From: Candidatus Cloacimonadota bacterium | GTDB taxonomy: Bacteria; Cloacimonadota; Cloacimonadia; Cloacimonadales; JAJBBL01 | Direction of reading: 5' to 3' | Length of the DNA stretch: 64,000 nt | Assembly: GCA_019429305.1 (NCBI GenBank) | Contig: JAHYIR010000005.1 | Span: 59,932 to 123,931, forward strand | Part shown: positions 57,124-64,000 of the stretch, one piece after another | Layout: the number at the start of each line of letters is the position of its first letter | Position numbering within the stretch: position 1 is the first letter of the stretch | The notes under the pieces: generated by a model | Databases searched by the model: none | Seen by the model: only the letters and a program-made list of their open reading frames with translations | Told to the model about the DNA's origin: nothing | Position numbers and translations under genes: made by a program

Positions 57124-57918
57124 ATGTTAACAAGAAAAGCAACAATTTATGGAGCTATATTTCTGCTTTTATTAAGCATGGGTACGCTCAATGCTCAGCA
57201 AAGTTTAGCTCGAGAAGAAGTGAGAGGACCAGACTTTTACTTTGCCCCGCTACCATCATTCAATGCTATGTTTTCTGCTATTGATTATCTTGAGATAAAG
57301 GATTATGATCTGGCTCTGGAGAAAGAGATTTTTAAAGTAGAAGAAGAGACCTTTCGAGTAGCATTTGCTTTAGGAGTTATCACTGCGGATGCGATATTAG
57401 CAACTAAAGGAAGGAACAAGGATATGCTGAACGAAATAGCCGTCCAGATGATAAATTATGCCAAGTTTATCGGTTTGAGTGAAGAAATACTCAAACTCGC
57501 TGATGAACTCCAACACATGATCAGAAGGGATCAATGGGATGAGTTAATGGAATCTTTGGAAAAATACAAAGAACAGGTTGAACTCTCATTATACGAGACC
57601 AGACAATATGATCTCTTCACAATGATGCAACTTGGTGGCTGGACGCAAGGTCTTAATCGTACAACTTATCTTCTGATGAATTCTTATCAGGAAGATAAAA
57701 CAGGCATCATTGATCAAAAGGGGATTATTAACTCTTTGATCAATAATATGAGAAATATTAGAAGTGATTATCTCAGAGAGATGGATTTCTATCACAGCAC
57801 TGTTGAGCTATATGAGCAGATCAGAAAGCATATCTATGCTTTTGAGGATGTTTACCCTCCGGAAGTCATAGCAGAACTCCATGAAATAACGGAAAAGGTC
57901 AAAGTAAGCTTTCGTTGA
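57124..57918 (+). CDS. Exported helical protein of unknown function
   Basis: An unrecognised 264-aa protein. A signal peptide (IYGAIFLLLLSMGTLNAQ) precedes a predicted all-helical body with many Glu and Leu residues (VEEETFRVAFALG; ILKLADELQHMIRRD). GGAGG precedes the ATG. It lies 30 bp after the ABC fusion and ends at the hairpin terminator at 57955-57983, so it may be a periplasmic partner of that transporter; that link is inference from position. Confidence 0.65.
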   Translation: MLTRKATIYGAIFLLLLSMGTLNAQQSLAREEVRGPDFYFAPLPSFNAMFSAIDYLEIKDYDLALEKEIFKVEEETFRVAFALGVITADAILATKGRNKDMLNEIAVQMINYAKFIGLSEEILKLADELQHMIRRDQWDELMESLEKYKEQVELSLYETRQYDLFTMMQLGGWTQGLNRTTYLLMNSYQEDKTGIIDQKGIINSLINNMRNIRSDYLREMDFYHSTVELYEQIRKHIYAFEDVYPPEVIAELHEITEKVKVSFR

Positions 57919-57954
57919 TACTATCGTAGTGAAATAATTAACAATAGTTAAGTT

Positions 57955-57984
57955 AAACAGGGCAGTATAAAACTGCCCTGTTTT
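57955..57984. terminator. Convergent hairpin terminator
   Basis: Arms AAACAGGGCAG (57955-57965) and CTGCCCTGTTT (57973-57983) pair perfectly around a 7-base loop, with TTTT at the plus-strand end. It separates the plus-strand gene ending at 57918 from the minus-strand gene ending at 57996 and could stop both. Confidence 0.85.
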
Positions 57985-57995
57985 ATGTTTATATT

Positions 57996-58259
57996 CTAAT
58001 TCCTTCTCCTTGCGGAAGATTCACTTCTTATGGTCGGCATAGTATCACTCGAAGCGACTATGCGGTAGAACTTTTTTATCTGACTGACCGGTTCAGAATA
58101 TTCCTCTATATCAACGACAGCGATTTCTGATCCCCAATCTTCTGCATAAGGATTATCGGAACCGTAGATCTTATAAGAATTGGCACCTGTTACCACATCC
58201 CATTCCAGATAGATATAACCCTCTGTAATAGAGATGATCACATTCTCCGGGGGCAACAA
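57996..58259 (-). repeat. Shared C-terminal tail domain, copy in the deiminase gene
   Basis: About 88 residues (PENVIISITEGYIYLEWD...VTGANSYKIYGSD.PY...FYRIVAS) nearly the same as in the protein encoded at 59976-60509. Nucleotide similarity is also visible, so the two copies seem recently related. Confidence 0.8.
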
Positions 58260-59615
58260 TCCATCCGGAGGTTTTTCAGCAAAAATAGTAAATGAGTAAG
58301 TAGCCACGGGAGCAGTTCTCGGTAAAGTTTCCAACCTGCCCGACTCATCGGCTGCCTGGATATAATAGTGTACTACCGTCTCCGGCTCTTGCATCGGGAT
58401 AACAGCTGATAACTAATCCTGTCCGATTGTTGTCATAAGAATACTTTGCCAGTCAGAGTCTTCTGTTTTCCAGAATACCCTCAACTGATCCATTATCAGC
58501 GGTTCATTACTGTGTGCTCTGATCTCAGCAGTGATAACTATATCCTCGTTATTTGGAATATCCTGATCTAACGGTCTGTGGGAAATCCGTAACATGTGAC
58601 GGTCAAAAATTCCCATTGTACGACAGTGCAAAGCGTCATAGCTATACCAGGCAGTCCATTGGAAACCAATGATCTCATAACCGGGCATAGCATCCTGATA
58701 GGTCTGCAATGCGGCGGCATCATCAGCTATCCCGAACAGAGGTACCAGAACCTTGTTATTGAGGATCAAAGAATTTGTATAGGCAGCTGTATGATTGCCA
58801 TCATAGCTCCCGGAATCGATACGGACGATACTGTAAGGTCTGCCGAAGCAGTTCTCCATAGCAGCGAATTCAGAAGCGACTAATTCAATCCTGTTAAAAT
58901 CAGGATGCCAATTTGGAACACGTTTGATCAGAACAGTCTCCTCATCGAGTAGCTTGGCGACGCAATCGATATGCTGAATTCCCTAAGCTTCAAAATTACT
59001 GACTATCTGATAATTATCTACTCCGGTATTATCTTCGACAATGGAGAAGAAAACCGGGGGTGGATATTCAGGATTGTTTTCATCGATCATCTGACGAGTA
59101 GAAAAGGCAGAACCGTAACCGTCGGTCATGACGTTACCTCCGGTAAAATAGACCGGCATCTGATACAAGGGGGCATTGAAGAAACTTGCCAGTTGAGCAT
59201 TTACCGCATTATCGAGAGAATACCTCTCCCTTAGTGCCGGTACCCAAGGGTAGCCATCGAAGAAGAAATCGACTATGCTCCATTCACCGTTACCGTCGAA
59301 AATTGATACGGGTCCCCAGTCCCTTGTCCAATGCGAATTTGTCGGCGCATGAATAAAGACAACATGGTCCATGTTGACATTCCAGCTGTTGAATGTGTTG
59401 GTAGCAGAATTCTGGGCAGAATTATTGGCTACCAGTACATAGAGGGTATCATCGGCAGCAAGTTCGTAAACGAGACCGGAGGGGATACCAAGGGGCCAAC
59501 GGATAAGGGTACCCGCTGCAGGTTCCCATTCTGCGACCATTCTTACCGGGGGTAAAGGTTGAGAGATAATGTTTACCGTCAGGGATAAGATCAAAATCAT
59601 AAAAAAAAATCTCAT
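57996..59615 (-). pseudogene. Peptidylarginine/agmatine-deiminase-like gene with two in-frame TAG codons
   Basis: One continuous frame of 540 codons is broken only by TAG at codon 211 (58983-58985) and codon 401 (58413-58415). The encoded sequence is otherwise that of a secreted bacterial peptidylarginine deiminase (PPAD-like). It has a signal peptide, HWTRDWGP (Asp99), GIQHIDC just after the first TAG (His215, Asp217) and DALHCRTMGI with the catalytic Cys331. A C-terminal segment after the second TAG (YYIQAADESGR) leads to a tail domain shared with the next gene. There is no frameshift. The enzyme would hydrolyse arginine side chains to citrulline, or deiminate agmatine. Nonsense decay, readthrough or assembly errors remain possible. 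Confidence 0.8.
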
Positions 59616-59975
59616 GTTTCAAAACCTACACTTTAATCTATTTTCAGATAGCAAGAGATAATGTTAAATAAGTGTCAAGAAATTAATTTTGATGGGTGAG
59701 ATAATAAATAAGAATATCAATTTGAGACGGCGAATATTAGATGTAGTTATCAATGATCGATCAACGATTGGGTGATTCATACAATCGAACAATATTCCGG
59801 ATCATTAGATAAAGATCTTAGAGAGCTCAGATTTTTGAAACACGACAAATTATGGGCATTCTATTGGAAGTACGGGAGTCAGCAAAAACTGACTCCCATC
59901 TTCCCTAATGGTAAACAATAATAATTTGCTTCAAAAAGCCATTATACTTACTTGCTTGTTCTAAAATTCTATTGA
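59616..59975. other. Intergenic region between the deiminase-like and small exported genes
   Basis: 360 bp without a supported gene. It contains the hairpin at 59866-59904 with the conserved TAATGGTAAAC end. Confidence 0.55.
59866..59904. repeat. Interrupted inverted repeat
   Basis: GGGAGTCAG (59874-59882) pairs with CTGACTCCC (59889-59897) around CAAAAA, and outside an internal loop GGAAG (59866-59870) pairs with CTTCC (59900-59904). It is followed by CTAATGGTAAAC, like the other two long hairpins. Confidence 0.75.
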
Positions 59976-60245
59976 TTATTCTGACGCTCTTCTTCTCAGC
60001 TCATCACTTTCTCCCCTTGTTGGGGCTATGTCAGTTGAAGCGACTATGCGGTAGAACTTACGTGTCTGACTGACCGGTTCAGAATATTCCGGTAAGCCCA
60101 CAACCGCGATCTCTGATCCCCAGTTATCCAGATAAGGATCATCAGAACCATATATCTTGTAGGAATTGGCACCTATAACCTCATCCCATTCCAGATAAAG
60201 AGTACCACCAGTGATCCAGATCAAGACATTAGTAGGCTGCAACAG
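59976..60245 (-). repeat. Shared C-terminal tail domain, copy in the small exported protein
   Basis: Matches the segment 57996-58259 in LYLEWD-V-GANSYKIYGSD-PY---WGSEIAVV and the RKFYRIVAS end. Confidence 0.8.
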
Positions 60246-60509
60246 TTCACCTGTTTCATCTATTCCCAGATAGTATCCGGGAAGCAGATTGTAATTAGCA
60301 CTGGTTGCCTCATCACCGGTAATGATCCCGAAAACAGATCCCTGGAGGATATAATTCGCAGAGGATGGTGCATTGCTCGATGCTGAACCACTCGATAGTG
60401 CGTGTGCCTTCAGGATAAAATTCTCACTGGATGGATTATTTGCCTTTAAAGTTATTGAGAACATAACAAGTAGGGCAAATATCATTAGGTTTCTGATTAT
60501 TTTTTTCAT
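59976..60509 (-). CDS. Exported protein with shared C-terminal tail domain
   Basis: A 177-aa protein. A signal peptide (IRNLMIFALLVMFSITLKA) is followed by about 70 residues with SSENFILKAHALSSGSAS and two SxNYIL/SANYNLLPGYYLG segments, a pattern seen in exported proteins of this style. The last 88 residues are the fibronectin-like tail domain (LLQPTNVLIWITG, LEWDEVIGANSYKIYGSDDPY, KFYRIVAST) shared with the deiminase-like gene and, more weakly, with the giant protein. The tail ends in Arg/Glu. It is encoded 19 bp after the S74 protein gene, so the two are probably co-transcribed. Confidence 0.78.
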   Translation of the reverse strand: MKKIIRNLMIFALLVMFSITLKANNPSSENFILKAHALSSGSASSNAPSSANYILQGSVFGIITGDEATSANYNLLPGYYLGIDETGELLQPTNVLIWITGGTLYLEWDEVIGANSYKIYGSDDPYLDNWGSEIAVVGLPEYSEPVSQTRKFYRIVASTDIAPTRGESDELRRRASE

Positions 60510-60528
60510 CTTTTTACTCCTTTAAGAC

Positions 60529-63500
60529 TTATCTGTTTTCTAATACATCGATTCTCTGCAGTAACTCTTCGATCTGCTGCTGTTGGGTTTCAATTACTAC
60601 CTGCTGATCCTGGACTGCTTTCAGGAGTGGTGTTATGAGAGCTGAATAGGAGACGGTCTCCGGAAGCCCTTCATCGTTATAGCTGACGAATTCTGGTCTG
60701 ATGTTCTCCACCTCTTCGGCGATCAACCCATATTGCATTATCTTAGCTTCATCTGCTTTATTGGTGAAGTTAACAGGTCTGAGTTGATAGAGCCACTGCA
60801 CGCTATCCATATCTCTGATATTATCTTTATACCTTCTTGAAGATGAGACATAACCGATCTTTCCCTGATTATCTACATAAACATCACGGTTGGTAGTGCC
60901 TACTGCTCCGTTATATGCTCCATCACAATAAAAAGAAGTAACCGCAGTGTCTCCTAATCTAACCTGATTGCTGGCATTAACAATGATCCTGGCACCGTAA
61001 CCAATGGCAGTCACATTAGTAAGACCGCTAAAATTGGATCCGGCATCATATCCTATGTAAGTTCCGCCAGTAGTGTTTGACCCGATATTACCAGAACCAT
61101 AGCCAATTGCAGTATTATAAGAACCTGTGGTATTTGCATTTAGAGCATTATTGCCATAAGCGGTATTTGCAAATCCTGAAGTATTTACTGTTAAAGCCTG
61201 GTATCCATAGGCAGTGTTGCCCGCACCTGAATTATTATTCCTTAGAGCTTGATATCCTGTTGCAGTGTTTTGATTTCCACCAGTATTAGCAGATAAAGCT
61301 TGATAACCAATGGCCAAATTATTAGAACCAGTAGAATTCATGGAGAGTGCGGATTGCCCTATTGCTATATTACCACTTCCTGATTGATTATTATAAAGAG
61401 AGGCTGGTCCAATAGCTATGTTATTATTACCTGACTGATTTAACCACATCGCCAGGTTGCCTATCGAGATATTATCATTCCCTGTTGTATTTGACCACAA
61501 TGCTTGATTACCTATAGCTACGTTTTTATCCCCCTCAGTATTTGAATATAGTGTTTGATTTCCTATAGCTGCATTTCCATAACCTGTTGTATTTGCTTGA
61601 AGTGCTGCATAACCGATTACTGAATTACTATACCCTGTTGTGATAGAACTCAAAGACTGGTAACCAACAGCAATATTAGTATCTATTGCTCCGGCTCCTC
61701 TACCGATTGTATGACCATTGATGATGGCATCTCCGTTAACAACCTCCAATTTAGCAGTTGGAGAGTTAGTTCCAATTCCTAAATTACCTTCACTGATAAT
61801 CGTATTGGTAGCACCAGAGATCTGGAAAGTATTTGCCGGAACATCGGGACCGTTTGTATCATTTAGGTTTATAGCAAAGGAATAGTTACCTATAGCTCTG
61901 GAAAGACTACCCATTGCGGTTGAATTTTCACCGCTGGCAAATGTGGCATCACCGATTGCCGTAGAAGAATAACCTTGTGCTGACGAACCAAATCCCATAG
62001 CCGTAGAACTGTATCCGGTTGCTGAACTGGAACCAATAGCAGTAGCATAATCTCCTGATGCTACCGACATATACCCCAATGCTGTTGAGTATTCTCCCTC
62101 TGCTCTTGAAGCATTTCCGAACGCTGTCGAAGAATATTCACTTGCTTCGGTATTATAACCCATAGCAACAGAGTAAGTTCCAATATTGGCATCATCCCAT
62201 TGCGTACCTGATACAGTACCGGCTCTGAAAGCCGATTTACGCGGATAGAAGAACATACGGGTACCACTATCAGATACAGATATCGTAGGATCTGTTCCCA
62301 ATGTACCGATTGAGAGGAAGTTACCTTTACTGATTATCGTATTGTTAGCCCCTGAGATCTGGAAAGTGTTTGCTGGCACTTCGGGACCTAAAGTGCTGCT
62401 CAGGTTAACTGCAAACGAGGAGTTGCCCACTGCTCTGGATGACCTTCCCATTGCTGTGGAATAGTCTCCGCTGGCTATTGTTTGTGACCCCATCGCTGTG
62501 GAATAGCTTCCACCGGCTACAGTATAGTTACCCATTGCTGTAGAGAATAGTCCGTTTGCCTCTGAAAAGTTTCCCATCGCTGTCGATCTGTTTCCTTCAG
62601 CTATTGTAGAAACACCCATTGCTGTAGCGTAGGAACCGCTTGCTGTAGTACTACTTCCCAATGCTATAGAATAATCTCCACTTGCTGTATTAGCATTACC
62701 CAAAGCTGTTGATCTAGTTCCGCTGGCTATAGTATTTAATCCCATGGCTGTAGAGTAATCTCCGATACTGACGTCATTCCATTGTGAACTCGTCACTCTA
62801 CCTGCTCGAAATGCTCCCTTTCTCGGATAGAAGAACATCCTTGTTCCTGCATTGGCGACATTTAATTCAGGACTAATGGCAAATGTTCCGGTTGATAAAA
62901 AATTAGCTCCCTCAATGTGCATTTTCTCGAGGGGAGAGCTTGTTCCGATTCCGACATCACCATCACTGATGATGGTTTTTAAAGCACCCGATATCTGGAA
63001 GGTATGGTCAGGGACTTCAGGTCCTACTTCGGTATCTAAATTTATAGCGTAAGAATAGTTACCGGTAGCTCTGGAAAATACCCCCATTGCTGTGGACACT
63101 GCTCCGCTTGCTACTGTCTCAAATCCCGTTGTCATGGAATAAAAGCCGCTTGCTTCTGTTCCTTGTCCCATAGCCACTGAGCACTCTCCACTTGCTATTG
63201 TATTTTCTCCTATTGCTGTTGATGCATATCCCTCGGCAGATGTAAATGATCCCATAGCTGTTGAATATGTTCCTTCTGCTAAAGTTTGAAACCCCATAGC
63301 AGTAGAGCGTTCTCCGGAAGCTACAGTAGAACTTCCCATAGCCGTGGAAGCAGTACCGCTGGCAGTTGTCAGATCTCCGATCGCTGTTGAGCGCATTCCA
63401 CTGGCAGTAGTCCCAATACCCATGGCAACCGCATTTGTATTGTTTGCTACTGTGGCTTGTCCTAAAGATAATGAGAATGCCCCACTCGCTTCAGCAATAT

Positions 63501-63858
63501 ACCCTACAGCCATAGAGTACTCACCGATGTTGGCGTCATCCCATTCCACACCACCTGCCCATCCAGCTCTAAAAGCAGATTTACGCGGATTGAAAAACAT
63601 TTTAGTTCCACCACCAAGATTTATTACCGGACTACCACCATGAGAGCCGGTTACTAAAAAATTAGCATCATTAACGTGTAGTCGAGCCCAAGGGTTCCCT
63701 GTCCCGATACCAACATTACCTGTTCTACTGATCACTCCGGTAGTATTGGCATCTCCGCTCCAGGTAGGGTCTGTTTCTGTCATGGCAGCCAGTTCTTCCC
63801 AACTACCGACACCTTGGTTATCAGAGGTTAACACTTTTCCTGCAGCCGGTGAAACCAC
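60529..63858 (-). CDS. Trimeric-fibre-like protein with YadA-head repeats and peptidase S74 C-terminus (5' part frameshifted)
   Basis: 1109 residues in this frame, opening on GTG at 63858 only because a frameshift separates it from earlier sequence (63821-64000). Three similar blocks each begin with a phrase like GTRMFFYPRKSAFRAG and then carry many YadA-head-type repeats (STAMGxxTxASG). Each ends in GPxVPxxTFQISGA. A second repeat type (NTTGxxNxAIGxxAL) follows from about residue 690. The last 100 residues are an endosialidase-type chaperone domain (SSRRYKDNIRDMD, YGLIAEEVE, IQQQQIEELL-like coiled coil). Such fibres trimerise and the S74 part cuts itself off. Probably a surface or tail-like fibre; it ends 20 bp before the next gene. 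Confidence 0.82.
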   Translation of the reverse strand: MVSPAAGKVLTSDNQGVGSWEELAAMTETDPTWSGDANTTGVISRTGNVGIGTGNPWARLHVNDANFLVTGSHGGSPVINLGGGTKMFFNPRKSAFRAGWAGGVEWDDANIGEYSMAVGYIAEASGAFSLSLGQATVANNTNAVAMGIGTTASGMRSTAIGDLTTASGTASTAMGSSTVASGERSTAMGFQTLAEGTYSTAMGSFTSAEGYASTAIGENTIASGECSVAMGQGTEASGFYSMTTGFETVASGAVSTAMGVFSRATGNYSYAINLDTEVGPEVPDHTFQISGALKTIISDGDVGIGTSSPLEKMHIEGANFLSTGTFAISPELNVANAGTRMFFYPRKGAFRAGRVTSSQWNDVSIGDYSTAMGLNTIASGTRSTALGNANTASGDYSIALGSSTTASGSYATAMGVSTIAEGNRSTAMGNFSEANGLFSTAMGNYTVAGGSYSTAMGSQTIASGDYSTAMGRSSRAVGNSSFAVNLSSTLGPEVPANTFQISGANNTIISKGNFLSIGTLGTDPTISVSDSGTRMFFYPRKSAFRAGTVSGTQWDDANIGTYSVAMGYNTEASEYSSTAFGNASRAEGEYSTALGYMSVASGDYATAIGSSSATGYSSTAMGFGSSAQGYSSTAIGDATFASGENSTAMGSLSRAIGNYSFAINLNDTNGPDVPANTFQISGATNTIISEGNLGIGTNSPTAKLEVVNGDAIINGHTIGRGAGAIDTNIAVGYQSLSSITTGYSNSVIGYAALQANTTGYGNAAIGNQTLYSNTEGDKNVAIGNQALWSNTTGNDNISIGNLAMWLNQSGNNNIAIGPASLYNNQSGSGNIAIGQSALSMNSTGSNNLAIGYQALSANTGGNQNTATGYQALRNNNSGAGNTAYGYQALTVNTSGFANTAYGNNALNANTTGSYNTAIGYGSGNIGSNTTGGTYIGYDAGSNFSGLTNVTAIGYGARIIVNASNQVRLGDTAVTSFYCDGAYNGAVGTTNRDVYVDNQGKIGYVSSSRRYKDNIRDMDSVQWLYQLRPVNFTNKADEAKIMQYGLIAEEVENIRPEFVSYNDEGLPETVSYSALITPLLKAVQDQQVVIETQQQQIEELLQRIDVLENR

Positions 63859-64000
63859 CCCTGATACGGATCAAACCGTCTATATCGAGATTGTGAGATG
63901 GGTAAGTAGTACCAATACCGACATAGCCGCTTCTTCCTATATCTACTATTTCATTAGCAGAACCGCTCCATGTGGGATCTGTCTCCACTGAACTCAAAGA
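63821..64000 (-). other. Upstream reading-frame fragment of the S74 protein
   Basis: In the other frame the sequence reads VETDPTWSGSANEIVDIG and GLIRIRGG before an apparent single-base slip at AAA (63852-63854) and a TGA at 63821-63823. It mirrors the TETDPTWSGDAN opening of the main part and continues past the window end. Removing one A at 63852-63854 joins the frames as RIRGG-SPAAGKVLT. Confidence 0.72.

Noticed and set aside
57996..59615. Genome-wide TAG recoding
   Set aside because: hypC, hypB, ileS and the lytic transglycosylase gene all end on TAG at the expected place, so TAG is a normal stop here.
1..64000. tRNA, rRNA, insertion sequences, phage integrases and CRISPR
   Set aside because: No cloverleaf-like sequence with a CCA-side acceptor, no transposase or integrase motif and no regular short repeats were seen by eye; a tRNAscan or HMM search was not possible.

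Overview
This 64 kb window is an AT-rich, gene-dense stretch of a bacterial chromosome. Signal peptides, lipoproteins, a probable outer-membrane beta-barrel and a FeoABC iron system indicate a double-membraned, probably anaerobic bacterium. Very large exported GLUG/fibronectin-type proteins, and a C-terminal domain of the form LxWxxVxGAxxYxIYxSxxPY shared by exported proteins, fit the Fibrobacterota-Chlorobiota-Bacteroidota neighbourhood. Candidatus Cloacimonadota is my best guess, but this is inference: there is no rRNA or marker tree to confirm it.

Layout. 1-3966: the 3' end of hypF followed by hypC, hypD, hypE, hypA and hypB, a [NiFe]-hydrogenase maturation operon without hydrogenase subunits in view. 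4427-6535: a CBS-pair protein and a UDP-glucose pyrophosphorylase. 6555-11079 (minus): a tightly overlapping operon coaBC, short-chain dehydrogenase, DUF3108 protein, queA, birA. 11416-18226 (plus): gpmI, two small genes, a type-2 ileS with an altered signature motif, and aroA. 18334-24460 (minus): a four-gene envelope-signalling operon (exported protein, FecR-domain protein, probable outer-membrane protein, CHASE2 adenylate cyclase). 24831-28781 (plus): ispD, an unusual 917-residue GlmS-like protein, ispF. 28783-32832 (minus): fur, feoB, feoA, a feoC-like gene and a uracil-DNA-glycosylase-like gene, with a Fur-box-like operator upstream.

33344-40426 (plus): a GLUG lipoprotein, then proS, an S4-domain gene, cinA, a TPR gene, a lytic transglycosylase and a serpin lipoprotein. 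40818-51443: a 3541-residue exported protein with five GLUG blocks in an A-B-A-B-A order. 52089-57918: a small gene, a DUF2851 protein, a one-chain transporter combining TerB-like, FHA-like and ABCG-like parts, and an exported helical protein. 57996-64000 (minus): a trimeric-fibre-like protein with a peptidase S74 (endosialidase chaperone) C-terminus and an apparent frameshift, a small exported protein, and a peptidylarginine/agmatine-deiminase-like gene interrupted by two in-frame TAG codons.

The most notable observations are the GXHH motif in IleRS, the doubly amber-interrupted deiminase with intact catalytic residues, the ABABA giant protein, the C-terminal domain shared by neighbouring exported proteins, the GlmS-like enzyme with an internal candidate nucleophile, the TerB-FHA-ABCG fusion, and three long intergenic hairpins with similar ends, one of them a perfect 56-bp palindrome. 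I see no rRNA, tRNA, CRISPR array, insertion sequence or phage integrase.
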